This document shows positions 43,626 to 54,585 of a stretch of 64,000 nt of DNA, one piece after another. The translations under genes and the position numbers were made by a program. Below the pieces are notes generated by a model, which saw only the letters and a list, made by a program, of their open reading frames with translations, ran no database searches and was not told the DNA's origin. Positions within the stretch are counted from its first letter, which is position 1. Each line of letters starts with the position of its first letter. The stretch is from Cercospora beticola (lineage: Eukaryota; Ascomycota; Dothideomycetes; Mycosphaerellales; Mycosphaerellaceae), in assembly GCF_033473495.1 (NCBI RefSeq), contig NC_088941.1:434001-498000 (forward strand), given 5' to 3'.

Positions 43626-46283
43626 CTAAGATACCTGATCAAAGTCCTCCATAACGTCAGGCTGCTCGACGACAGCAGGCTCCTCAAGCGGGCCAATGAC
43701 TGCCTCGCCGACGATAGCTTCCTCGACGGCAGCCTTGCGTCTCCAAACTCTGGCCCAGCGCTGACCCCAGAGCTGAATAAGCTGTTGCTCGTTGTTATCT
43801 CCATCATAGCGCTCAATCATCTCATCCTGAGCACCGTTCGCTACTGCTGAGACAGCGTCCTCGATGGCGGCGAACAGATCGCGCATAGCTTGTCGCTCAT
43901 TCGGCAGCGCCTCATCGATCTGCTTTCGGCTCGAGTAGTCCAAGTTGAGATTGTTGCGCTCACCGAGGACTTGTCTCACGCGGTTCGTGACCTTGAACAT
44001 GGTGATGCTCACCATTTCGTAGACCTGGCTACTAGCCAGTGCCCGTCCGCGATCCATATTGTCCACAAGCGCCCAGGAGATTACACTCATCGGCGTGATG
44101 ATGGTGTAGTTGAGCAGCTTGTCAACGATGTTGACTGCAGTGCCTGGGTGATCCGACCAGAAGTCAACTACAGAAGCGATGACCTGTCTCCGCGCCGACT
44201 CAGACGATTGTCCGATGTTTAGGAGACGCTCTTTGCAGCGATCAATGGTCGACAGCACGTGCGACAGTGACTTGGATCCGATACTGAGGATGGAGGTCAT
44301 GTAGATGTCCGTGGATGCGACAAGAGGATCTGCCACTCCACGAGCAGCTGCCTGTTCGTGAACAGAATCGAGGACTTTCTGGATCTCGTCCTCAGGCGCC
44401 TTCTTCTTCAATAGCGCCAGGACTTCCTGGCCCTCCTTCGCATATGGGGTCTGCTCGTTGGCAAATTTGAAGTCGGGAATATCTTTCTCCTTGCTGGCCG
44501 GAATGAGCTTGTGGTAAGGCTCCGGGAGGGTTGCTCGAATACGCTTTGCGAATGATAATCGGATCTCCTTATCCAAGACTCCGTTGATGAATGCCTTCTT
44601 CGGCTCGAGGTTAGGTAGCTCGACGTCAGGTATCCTGTTGATGTATTGTCAGCTTGTGTTGCATTTAGTGCTCGGAAAGGGACTCACCACTCGGTCCACT
44701 TCCATCGAAACTCGAAATTGCTGAGATGATGAGCAAACCAATCCATGAATCGATAAGACAACTCCATATCCATCTGATCGATGCTGCGGAACAGGAAGCG
44801 GATCGCTCGCCCCAGACTCGGAGCTATCGCGCCGGGCGAGATCTTGCAAGACTCGGTAATCAGTGAGTGATAATACACAAGTCGGTGTTCCGGTGTGGGT
44901 AATTGGAAAATCTGGGAGAAAATGGCATCGATCGTGACGTCCTCTGGCTTCCACGTTGGTCTGCCTTCTGGCAGATCGCGTAGCTTGTCAAACGTGGTCG
45001 AACGCTTGACAAATGTGTCTTTCGCCCAATAGCAATCAATCTCATTAAGAAACTTCGCCACGGCGTTTCGATTGAAGTCCAGAATGTTGATCGTGTCGGT
45101 AGTCGCATCACGCAAGAGAGACGCCGCGATGTTGTTGGTCGGCGGTACCGACTCGATCTCCTGGTCCGCGAATAAGGAGAAGTAGACCTCTGGCAGCAAG
45201 ATCTTAGTTCCCGCACTGATCGTTGACGGTACTGTGATTGACGGGAAGGTGTGCTTTGCTGGTTCTTTGGCTTCCTCGACGCCATTCGTTTCGCCTTCGC
45301 CTTCACCCTCGCCGTCGCCGTTCTCGGTCTTCACAGCTGCCGGCTTGTAACTCGGATCGTAGACTCGCGGTATGCAGAATAGCTTCCAGCCATTGTTCGC
45401 CTCCTCGTTAAGTTGCGCTTGCAAGAGCGAGACCACACTTTGGCACGCCATAGCCTTCTCTTGACCATCTTGTTGAGGATATGGGTCGACGAGCGCCTCC
45501 AAAGCATGCGAAGTGGATGCAATGATCTCGGTCTTCTCGAGCAATTCTCCGACCTTCTGCGCCAAAGATGAGGCGTCCGTGGAGGATGCAATAAGATACG
45601 GGATCGTGAGCAAGATGATCTTGCAGAGTTCGATACCGACTGCATCCTCAGTCGAAGCGGTTTGCAAATCGGCCGCCTTGTCGAAAAGCTCATCCAAGAT
45701 TGGCACAATTCCATCCTGTTCGAAGAGAGGTCCGAGGCAGGCCAGGAAGCGCAGCAGAAGCTTCACTTCCTTGAGTTTTCCAGCATCCATCGCAGCTTGC
45801 AGCTCTTGTGCGACATGCTTGATCACATCTTCTGTCATTTCTGACTTTTCCGCATTCGCATAGAGCACAACAGCGGCAATGAATGGGATCTTAAAAGGCT
45901 GCTCCAAGACCAGCTTGAGCGAAGCGACCCGGAATGTATCCTTGACATAATCGTCCTCGTAGTTGTCTGCAGCCAGCTTGGCTACGTTCGCAGCCACCTC
46001 ATGCGGCAGACGCAACAGGTCCTCGCCAATCTCGAGCAGACCCTTCCTAATTCTCGTGCCCGGTGGCGGCTCCTGGCGTTGTCGCTGGTTGCGGAAGCCC
46101 TGATCGTAGTCATCATCATCTACACTTCAATGTTAGCTGTGATCCGCGAGCGTGGTCAAGGCTCAGGAGAATCTGACCTCTGCGCTTGCGTTTGTTGTAG
46201 CCGCGGCCACCTCCACCGCCGCCGTATCCGCGATCGCGGCCTCCCCCATCTCGATAGTCGCGTCGCGTATCCGTGTCCGCCAT
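43626..46283 (-). CDS. cbp80: CBP80, large subunit of the nuclear cap-binding complex
   Basis: Exons 46283-46178, 46119-44688 and 44634-43626 (introns 58 and 53 bp) give 848 residues. The N-terminus is Gly/Arg-rich (GYGGGGGGRGYNKRKRR), a likely nuclear signal. The first MIF4G-type helical domain follows (LRLPHEVAANVAKLA, KIPFIAAVVLYANA, LLLRFLACLGPLFEQ). The middle has the conserved RLVYYHSLITESCKISPGAI and RFLFRSIDQMDMELSYRFMD motifs, with splice-restored FEFRWKWTEWIPDVELP. The last exon holds VVDFWSDHPGTAVNIVDKLL and the C-terminal MIF4G-like helices. CBP80 supports CBP20 in binding the m7G cap of nascent transcripts and links capping to splicing, export and decay (family knowledge). It is divergent from bud31 across 302 bp. 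The yeast name is STO1/CBC1. Confidence 0.96.
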
Positions 46284-46585
46284 GATTGCGATCGATGAAT
46301 TCGCAAAAGTAATGGATTTGTTTCAAGCAGTAGGAGCTACGAGCTGCGAGTTCGCGTTGCGGCGCGAGGTGGACCGCTCCTGCCAATCGGGTGCTCCCGC
46401 AAAGTTCCACAGGCTTCACTTTCTTCTGACTGAACCTGAATCGCACAATATTGAACTCAGTGTCCACGCACATCGCAAACGCCCATCAGTATCGACTGCC
46501 GTGATCAGAATCTCGCGCGCCGTGTAATACCGCGTCAAGCAGATCGCGTTTGAAACCAGCGGCTCGTACTTTCACAACCGCCACC
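46284..46585. promoter_or_regulatory. Compact bidirectional promoter of cbp80 and bud31
   Basis: Only 302 bp separate the divergent start codons of two nuclear pre-mRNA processing genes, so both promoters and both leaders must share it. No TATA box is obvious. Confidence 0.7.
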
Positions 46586-47209
46586 ATGCCTGCCATCCGC
46601 ACGGCCAAGAACCGAAAGCCGCCGCCAGATGGCTTCGAAGATATCGAAGATACTCTGCTCGAGTTCCAGAACAAGATGAAAGATGCCGAGAATGCCAGTC
46701 ATGAGGGCAAGAAGAAGCACGAAATGACTTGGCCGGTCTTCCAAATCACTCATCAGCGTAGGTGCTTACCCTGCCCAACCTAACACAACCCACTCCCAGA
46801 TTATCCTTCAACGCAAACTGCATTATTATGCTCGCACCGCTGCGCGAGCCACAAAAGTGAGTCATTGTCCCAACTTGACCTCGCGCTCTCTGTGGCTCGT
46901 CCACTTTGTACCAACTGACTTTTTGCTCTCACAGGCTCGAGGTACATCTACGATTTGTACTACGACAAAGAAGCCATCGACAAGAAGTTGTACGATTGGC
47001 TGCTCAAGAATGGCTACGCAGACGCCAACCTCATTGCCAAGTGGAAGAAGCAGGGCTATGAGAAGCTTTGCTGTCTGAGGTGCATCCAGACTAAGGAGAC
47101 CAACTTCAACAGCACATGCATCTGCCGCGTGCCAAGAGAGCAGCTGAAAGAGGACCAGGAGATTCAGTGCGTCAGCTGTGGATGCAGAGGCTGCTCTAGC
47201 AGTGATTAG
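46586..47209 (+). CDS. bud31: Bud31/G10, spliceosome-associated protein
   Basis: Exon 1 (46586-46757) encodes [20 protein letters not shown] onward to [11 protein letters not shown], and exon 2 (46935-47209) continues with [20 protein letters not shown]. The 177-bp intron is longer than the others here. The product is 148 residues, as usual for G10. The C-terminus carries the cysteine-rich zinc-binding region ([35 protein letters not shown]). Bud31 is part of the activated spliceosome (NTC-related), known from yeast and human structures. Conservation across the splice (HQRSRYIY) fixes the junction. A frame open upstream of 46586 adds MKPAARTFTTAT but is not conserved, and ATG 46586 has the CCACCATGC context. 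Confidence 0.96.
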
Positions 47210-48159
47210 GCGATGGTATGAACTGCGGAGTTATGGCGAGTATGAAGGTTGGGATGAAATGTGGCGTCCGGAGTCGGTTTGACAAAGGAAAGAAGCAAAA
47301 GCAGTGGCATATTTGGCCGTGCAGTATCGTAAATGATGACAGAAATGCCAAGCTTCCATGACACTGCCTTACACATGATCTAGAAGTGCTGCTTGGACGA
47401 TGGCGTGAGGAGCTGGCAAGCTGCTTGTGCTTCAAGATCTCTTCAGTTGTCCCGGAGCAAGCGGAGCAGCAACAAGCTTCCTCCAGCAGTCACTCTTCCT
47501 TTTTCTCGAAAATCGATCTATGCTTCTGCGAGACATCCTCAGTTGCCGAAAAATAATGGTCGACACCGACAAACCCATCGCGTAATGGAATTCTCCCTCG
47601 AAGAATTCCGAAACCTGAAGATGCTACGGCAGAATCATGAACACTGCAGCCTACAATTCTTTCAAACTCACAACCCGGTTCATGATGAAGGTCTCTGACA
47701 CACAATCTACACGCATAAGCCCTAGCGAAGCTCTGCCGCGAAACGACTGTCACTAGTATATTACACCGCTTGGACCGGCGTACAAACCGGCGAAAATGGC
47801 CGGCTCTTCAAAAAAGTGCGACAACAATAACAATGCCTGCACAGCTTGTTTCAACTTCATCACACCGCTTCCCACATACTCGGGTTCCTTGGTCCCCTGC
47901 TAGACGGTAAGCTAGTTCATGTCACTGTGTTGACGCGCATGAGATCTCGGTCAGGTGATTTGGTGATGTGGGTCTTTGGCAGAGATGGTCTCAGGATCGG
48001 ATGTGAAAGAGAGGTGTTGCTCTTCGTTAATTCCGTCGTGGCTATACATACAATCCGCCCTCATTTCAGGAGGGTATTGGCTCTCTGCCCGAAAACTCCC
48101 CACGTACTGTACACGTTGGCGCCTGCGCTATGCGATAGGATTCCATATCTGTACACTGT
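47210..48159. other. Convergent intergenic region of bud31 and mto1
   Basis: 950 bp between two 3' ends. I see no gene. A frame at 47,846-48,232 overlaps the 3' end of mto1 on the other strand and has no domain. Confidence 0.5.
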
Positions 48160-50274
48160 TCATGCCACGGTCTCCACCTCTTGCCCTGGTGGCTGGCTCT
48201 CGATGGCCTCCTTGAATGCTTTTGCTTTCTGATCCCGCCTCCAAGTCCCGCGAACGTATGCCAGTAACGTAAGCGCGCCATTGGGAGTGACGTTTTCGAC
48301 TCTTCTCGCTTGGCCGACACTTTCTGGTCTCGTCTCACTGAGAATCTTCTTTTCCTCCCAGCTCAGCCCATGAATGGCGTGGTAATCGAGATCCGGTGGT
48401 AGAAGCAGGCTTTCGTCGCGGGCAAAGGAAGCCGCTTGATTCTCCTGCTGGTGAATATACGGTGCGTACACACCTTCAATAGTAATTCGGTCTCGTATGC
48501 GTGTTGGGAATTGGGAAATCTCTGGTATCATAGAGATCAGGGAGTCGGTCGTGATATTCGCATGCCGAAGAAGATCGAACGCAGATCGTTTTGTTGTATC
48601 ACTTCGGACTGGAAACCCGTTTTGGAGCCAACTTTGCGCGCTGAACTTCCTGCCCTCTAGTAGACTTCGCAACTCTTTCATCTGTGTTCTCTCATCACTG
48701 AACGCCGACCAGCGCTTATCACCCACGGCACCAGCTTCGCGACCTTTCGCTGTGAGGCGTAAATCTGCGTTGTCGGCACGTGCTGACATTCGATACTCGC
48801 TTCGGCTGGTGAACATCCTATATGGCTCACTAACACCCTTGGTGATGAGATCGTCGACCATAATGCCAATATACCCATCGGCACGAGACATTGTGAAAGG
48901 ATCACGGCCGACTGCGGCATTACCAGCATTGATGCCCGCCAATATGCCCTGCGCGGCGGCTTCTTCGTATCCTGTCGTTCCGTTGATCTGCCCTGCGAGG
49001 AAGAGTCCTGAGATGGCCTTGGTCTCGAGCGTGCTCCGTAAACTACGAGGATCGACGTAATCGTACTCGACCCCATAACCTGGCTGAAGCATCTTCACGT
49101 TCTGCAACCCGACCACTTTCTTGAGCATGGCCTCTTGGGTTTCGGCTGGAACGGTCATACTCACGCCATTTGGATAGATGACATCGTTGTCAAATCCTTC
49201 CGGTTCTAGCCAAATCAGATGATGGTTCTTCGACGTAAAGCGAATGACTTTACTCTCCAACGAGGGGCAATAGCGTGGACCTTTGACACTCTCGCGGATA
49301 TGAATGCTTTTGTCCAGATTTTGTCGAATGATCTCGTGAGCTTCTGGGTTTGTGTGAGTGCTCCAGCAATTGAGTTGCTCTTCGACCGCGACACGTTCGT
49401 TGAGGTACGAAAACGGCATTGGAGGCTCGTCACCGGGCTGGACCTCGAGCTTTGCAAAATCGATGGACTTCTTGTCCAATCGAGGTGGTGTTCCAGTCTT
49501 CAATCTGCCCAGCTGGAATCCTGCTTCCTTCAAGGATTTGGACAATCCAAAGGTCGCCGCTTCTCCCATCCGCCCGGATGGGAATACCTCCAGTCCGATG
49601 TGTATCTCGCCGCCCAGAAATGTGCCCGTTGTGATCACGACATTGTTTGTGTTGATGATCTCGCCAGATTCCAATCGAACGCCCGTGATTCTGCCATGTC
49701 TGCCCTCTGCCGCTGCCGTCGGCGATCGGTCCACGATGATGTCTGCCACTTTCCCTTCTTTGACCTGCAATCCTGGGTAGTTCGTCATCTCTTCGCGCAT
49801 GTGCTTCTTGTATAGCGCTCGATCGATCTGCGCGCGCGGACCCCACACTGCTGGGCCTTTCTTCCTATTCAGCACTCTGAACTGCACCCCAGCCTTGTCT
49901 GTTATTCGGCCCACTAGACCATCCAGCGCATCGATCTCACGCAGCATCGTCCCTTTTCCGATACCGCCGAAGGATGGATTGCAGCTGCATACTCCCAAGT
50001 TGTCGTATGAGGGTGTGACGAGCGTCGTTCGTGCTCCAGTTCGTGCTGCTGCTGCAGAGGCCTCACATCCTGCATGACCGCCACCAATGACCACGACGTC
50101 CACAGGTTGTCTGCCTTGATGTCAGTGTATCGACCACCAATGCTTACGTGCTGTTTCCTACTGTGCTGGGACGTCGGCGACAGTGGCGAGAGTGCGCCTG
50201 AACGCTGCCGCCGACCGCACGCGCGGCGCATGACCCCAGAGCATGCGCGCACGCGCTGAGAAGATCAAAGTCAT
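48160..50274 (-). CDS. mto1: Mto1/GidA, mitochondrial tRNA wobble-uridine modification FAD protein
   Basis: The main exon (48160 to about 50110) encodes the GidA/MnmG fold. It has the FAD dinucleotide-binding motif [20 protein letters not shown] ([20 protein letters not shown]), the signature [66 protein letters not shown] and [11 protein letters not shown]. Mto1 pairs with Mss1 to carboxymethylaminomethylate U34 of mitochondrial tRNAs. A leader frame at 50274 reads [20 protein letters not shown] and then a RRTLAT motif, a convincing presequence. It is out of frame with the main exon, and the splice that joins them is not clear: the best donor (CAC|GTAAGC, 50147) and acceptor (GGCAG, 50111) would define a 37-bp intron in the wrong phase. 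The protein identity is certain, the first exon is not. It is divergent from slp1. Confidence 0.93.
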
Positions 50275-50739
50275 TGCTCCCGAAGTGTACGTTCGTTCAT
50301 GCACAAGACTTCTCGAGACGAAAGGGTCGGAACTGGGACTGGCGGACTTGGGTCCGGCGAGCCGAGCCCTTGTCAAGGAGCTTTTTTGAGCGAGCCGACA
50401 CCTTACAACAGCAGATCGCGGAGATCACATGCAAGTCATTCCTTCACTGCCCGTGTCGCCCGCATCATTCACTTGCATAGATTATTCACGGGGACTCGTG
50501 CGGTCTCGTGGTCCCGCAGCATTTGCAGCCAGCGCATGACGAGCGTACTATATCACTAGCTCCAGCGCCAGCGCCACCCAAGGAGGAGTCTTTGTGCGGT
50601 GAAACTGCAGCTGCTTCGTTGCAAAGTGTCAAGAACGCTCTTTCTCCCATTTGAGTCATCCTCCCATCGCCAGCTGGTCTGCATCATCCGATTTCCACTG
50701 GATCTATGGGGTTGAGGGAGACAACAATGTGCCGGCAGT
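50275..50739. promoter_or_regulatory. Divergent promoter region of mto1 and slp1
   Basis: A 465-bp spacer between the mto1 leader start and the slp1 ATG. No further coding signal is seen. Confidence 0.55.
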
Positions 50740-53658
50740 ATGAATAGTCTGCTGCGCCATGCCATCGTCTTCCTGTGGGTCGCCGCGGCGCTCGGCAGAG
50801 CGCAGTCCACCGGCTATGACAGTAATACGGACTCGGTCCCTAAGACCACCCAGGCCCCATACACCGGAAGCGCCATATCGAGCACGCTCGGTTTACACTT
50901 TACGAACAGCACAGGAACATGTCCCAGCCGGACGGTGAACTATATAACACACACGCTAGCGCGACAATGCCTGAGGACTGATCGCGCTCCGTCCAATGGC
51001 ACACAACATATCCTCACCACCACAGATCACACGGGCACCTTCGCGACCACGTTGATTTCAGATGAACGGCCGCAGGTGGCCACCGTGACATATACCGTAG
51101 CGAATGGCACGACCACGATTTTAGGCGAGCATACATCCTCCGCCCGGCATGAGCCAAGTCCAGCCCATGCATCGAATTCACCAACTGCGTCTGATGCCAA
51201 TGTCGCAGCCAGTACCGCAAGCCTCTCCGTCGAAGAAGAGGAATCGGACTCTGCCCTAGACAATGCCAACTTTCTGTCCTTTGAGGACTGGAAAAAGCAA
51301 AACCTTGCCAAGAGTGGCCAATCTCCTGATGATGTTGGACGAACGCAGACCACCAATGCTCATCGGCCGCGACCAGTCAACAATGCTCTCGATACTCTAG
51401 GGGATGAGCAGGAGATTGACATTGACTTTGTTGGCTTTGGGGGAGTGTCGCAGTCCGCCATGCCCGAAAGCCCCACAGCTCAAACGGAAGCCGCGCAAAC
51501 GCCAGTACCAGGTCATCCGACCTCACTCAGGTCCAAAGACGCTGGCAAAACTTGTAAGGAGCGCACAAATTATGCATCCTTCGACTGCGCTGCGACTGTT
51601 CTGAAGAACAACAAGGAGGCAAAGTCCGCCACGTCCGTCTTGGTCGAAAGCAAAGACAGCTACATGCTCAACAAGTGTGCGGCCGACAACAAATTCTTGA
51701 TCGTGGAGTTGTGCAACGACATACAAATCGACACAATTGTGCTGGCCAATTACGAGTTCTTCAGCTCTGGCTTCCGCCACTTCAGACTATCTGTGTCCGA
51801 TCGGTATCCCGTCAAGATGGAAAAATGGCGGGATCTAGGTACTTTCGAGGCCCGCAATACTCGTGAGATACAGGCCTTCTTGATCGAGAATCCTCAAATT
51901 TGGGCTAGATATCTACGTATCGAATTCCTCACGCATTATGGCTCCGAATACTACTGTCCTGTGAGTTTGCTCCGGGTGCACGGCATCACGATGATGGAAG
52001 ACTACAGACATCAGGAAGAATTAGCAAGGGGCGAAATCGATGATGTTACCTTGGACACCGAAGTTCTGGCAACACCTCCAATCCATCAGGAGCCTGTGGA
52101 GTCTACAGACGAGGCATCGAAGGCGACAGAGCAGGCTATACCGCCAGTAGTCCCTGGCGAGCCGGACAGTGTCTCGTCTCAAGAGAAGCCCCAGAAGGAT
52201 GAATCATGTTCTTCTTGTACATCAAACGAGGCGACCATGTCCAGTACCGAAGCGCTTGCAAGCTCTCTGGCTGAAAAATACGACAACGCCAGCTTCCCAA
52301 TGGCTGTAGGCGTCTATGAGCCGACGAATGCCAACATGACTTGCGATCAACGGCCCACTTCGGAAGTCGTAACGAGCTCCAACGCGAATCTCACAGCGCT
52401 TCCACAGACTGGATCGACCTCATCCTTTACTTCGACTTCGTCATCTATCAGTGATGCTGCTAGCACAATCACACCTACAGTAACGAAGCAGAATGTAGAC
52501 ACTGAAGTAGCGATCAACTCCTCCTCGACCTCGCACGACTCATCAGCACGCGAAGAACCGATAAGCGCCACGGTGCTGCCAGCCAATAGCACTTCCAATT
52601 CCACCACAGGTCCCAGCAGCAGCACTTATTCCGCTAGTGGCAATCAGACAGCAGCTGCGAGCAATTCGACACGTCCTGTCGCATCCTCAGCAAGCTCGCC
52701 ACCACCAGCCCAGCCCTCCACCCAGGAGTCTTTCTTCAAACAGGTTCACAAACGCCTGCAGCAATTGGAAAGCAACAGTACTCTCAGCTTGCAATACATC
52801 GAGGAGCAATCTCGCATATTGAGAGAAGCATTCAGCAAGGTTGAGAAACGACAAGTGGCGACCACAAGCAAGTTCCTCTCCCATCTGAACGAGACAGTCA
52901 TGGCCGAGCTTCACGGCTTCCGCCAGGCATACGATCAACTATGGCAGAGCACGGTGATTGAGCTCGAAGGTCAACGAGAGACGTATCAGCGCGAAATGCT
53001 AGCTCTCAGTTCGCGACTGACAATGGTTGCCGATGAACTTGTCTGGCAGAAACGCATGGGTATCGTGCAATCGACGCTGCTACTCATGTGTCTGGCTCTT
53101 GTCCTTTTTGGCAGGTCTAACAACGGCGCTCTCGAAGTGCCACTGATGCAACAATTGCTGAATAAGTCCACCACGGCACTCTCAGGCTGGGACACACCAC
53201 CTCTCTCGCCATCGCCGGAGAGTCGGAGCCCCGTCAGCTTATTTAGGCGGAAACTTTGGCGCTCAAGCACTGCGCCTGCGGATCCACAATATGCAAGCGA
53301 TGATGGCGGGCCTGGTGGCGCAGAGGACAGTCGTCCAGTCACACGAGAGGGCCCTCCTCAACCTGAAATCAGCGTCGAAGCTCCCTCGCCGCCTCGTGGC
53401 TCAGGAGCCGAAGTACCAGCCGATGAGTGGGAGGATGAAGATGGACAAGCCCAAGAAGGACGACTTTCCTTGGATTCTATCGGCAGTGCAAGGGTGAGTG
53501 TCCCTTCTGGACCATCGGGCAGTCCTGGAAGGAAAAGGAAAAAGGGCAAGAAATTCGCTTCTGGGTTGGAAGGAGTTATGAGGTTTGGGAATGGAATTCG
53601 TTCTACTGGTCAGGATAGGCCGAAGAGTCCTTTGGCGAATGGTGATTGGCAGCAGTGA
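50740..53658 (+). CDS. slp1: Slp1-type SUN-domain ER membrane protein
   Basis: A single exon of 972 residues. A signal peptide (MNSLLRHAIVFLWVAAALGR) leads into a Ser/Thr-rich luminal part with many N-glycosylation sequons. The motif NFLSFEDWKKQNL (about 183-195) is characteristic of the Slp1/SUCO branch. The SUN-like domain spans about 268-425: CKERTNYASFDCAATVL, SKDSYMLNKCA, FLIVELCNDIQIDTIVLANY, EFFSSGFRHFRLSVSDRYP, RYLRIEFLTHYGSEYYCPVS. A long Ser/Thr region follows, then a coiled segment (about 660-765) and one transmembrane helix (about 773-791, TLLLMCLALVLFG), then a Pro/Ser/Lys-rich cytosolic tail. In yeast Slp1 works with Emp65 in the ER, protecting soluble proteins from degradation. 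This topology differs from nuclear-envelope Sad1/Mps3 proteins, so I prefer Slp1. Confidence 0.92.
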   Translation: MNSLLRHAIVFLWVAAALGRAQSTGYDSNTDSVPKTTQAPYTGSAISSTLGLHFTNSTGTCPSRTVNYITHTLARQCLRTDRAPSNGTQHILTTTDHTGTFATTLISDERPQVATVTYTVANGTTTILGEHTSSARHEPSPAHASNSPTASDANVAASTASLSVEEEESDSALDNANFLSFEDWKKQNLAKSGQSPDDVGRTQTTNAHRPRPVNNALDTLGDEQEIDIDFVGFGGVSQSAMPESPTAQTEAAQTPVPGHPTSLRSKDAGKTCKERTNYASFDCAATVLKNNKEAKSATSVLVESKDSYMLNKCAADNKFLIVELCNDIQIDTIVLANYEFFSSGFRHFRLSVSDRYPVKMEKWRDLGTFEARNTREIQAFLIENPQIWARYLRIEFLTHYGSEYYCPVSLLRVHGITMMEDYRHQEELARGEIDDVTLDTEVLATPPIHQEPVESTDEASKATEQAIPPVVPGEPDSVSSQEKPQKDESCSSCTSNEATMSSTEALASSLAEKYDNASFPMAVGVYEPTNANMTCDQRPTSEVVTSSNANLTALPQTGSTSSFTSTSSSISDAASTITPTVTKQNVDTEVAINSSSTSHDSSAREEPISATVLPANSTSNSTTGPSSSTYSASGNQTAAASNSTRPVASSASSPPPAQPSTQESFFKQVHKRLQQLESNSTLSLQYIEEQSRILREAFSKVEKRQVATTSKFLSHLNETVMAELHGFRQAYDQLWQSTVIELEGQRETYQREMLALSSRLTMVADELVWQKRMGIVQSTLLLMCLALVLFGRSNNGALEVPLMQQLLNKSTTALSGWDTPPLSPSPESRSPVSLFRRKLWRSSTAPADPQYASDDGGPGGAEDSRPVTREGPPQPEISVEAPSPPRGSGAEVPADEWEDEDGQAQEGRLSLDSIGSARVSVPSGPSGSPGRKRKKGKKFASGLEGVMRFGNGIRSTGQDRPKSPLANGDWQQ

Positions 53659-53815
53659 TGCATGCGATGCATGTGAGCCTTTTTGTCGCTTCACTTGATA
53701 TACTTTTCTGAGCGTTCTAGCGAGCGTGTAACGATAGGACTTTCTTCGATTTTGCGTTGCCTGAGGCGGGTTAATCTTTACCACGATACAACACAATACC
53801 TATCAAGTGGCATTG

Positions 53816-54585
53816 ATGATGCTGTTCGCTTCTACTTCACGTCCGAAACGGTGCGTCAAATGAGGCTGGAGATGGTTGTTTAAAGCTGACATATCAACAG
53901 TCTAGCATCGCGCCATGCTGCCGAAATCGAACCTGGTGGCCGAGTCGGCAAACTACGACGCCCACTCAAAGCCTTTCCTCGTTGCGTCGACCGACATCCT
54001 CGCACGAACCGCGAGTCCTCTTCCATCGACCCATCAACGATATTCGACTTCCTTCCTGAAGAGTGGTCAGACGACTTCGCCGTGCGGACAGAGAATGAGA
54101 AAATGCGCGCATCAGCACCACCTGCACCAGTAATGGCGAAGACTGTGACTATAAGCACGAGCTACATCGAAGAGCAGACTACCGACGAGAAGTCGGCACC
54201 CACAACTACCAATCAACTTGCCACTCCACCCGCGTCATCAGCCTCACCGAAAAAGACCGGCAGACCCTAAGGGAAGAGCACATTCATCTTCAGACGTCCA
54301 CGGCATACTCAAACTTACTACTCCCGCACTACTGGCATAGACTCTGATGCCAGTTTCGCAAGCATAAGAGAAGCTAGACGACGCATTTTGACGCACGTTG
54401 GACGAATTGAGGAAACGCCGGCTGGGATGAAGAGACCTGAGCCATGCGTTCGTTGTGTCCGCAAGGGCTGGGCTTCACGCTGTATGGTTTACACGCCGTA
54501 CAATCAGACAGTATTTGAGGGTAAGAGGGCCAAAGGGTCTTGTGCGAGGTGTCGGTATGATGGGAAGCAGAAGCAATGTGAATGA
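53816..54585 (+). CDS. Small protein with paired CxxC/C motifs (DUF3716-like)
   Basis: The C-terminal 50 residues contain two similar modules, C-x2-C-x8-C (PCVRCVRKGWASRC and SCARCRYDGKQKQC), as in the fungal DUF3716 type, probably binding zinc. Upstream, one frame is open from 53,901. A consensus 50-bp intron (53851-53900, donor ACG|GTGCGT, branch GCTGAC, acceptor CAACAG) joins it to ATG 53816. The frame holds FLPEEWSDDF and a Pro/Thr/Ser-rich linker. A TAA at 54268 interrupts this same frame. It is either a real stop or part of a second 60-bp intron (54234-54293, weak donor GTCATC, branch-like CCTAAG, acceptor CTTCAG), which keeps the frame and gives 219 residues. Function is unknown, perhaps nucleic-acid related. 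It follows slp1 by 157 bp on the same strand. Confidence 0.55.
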
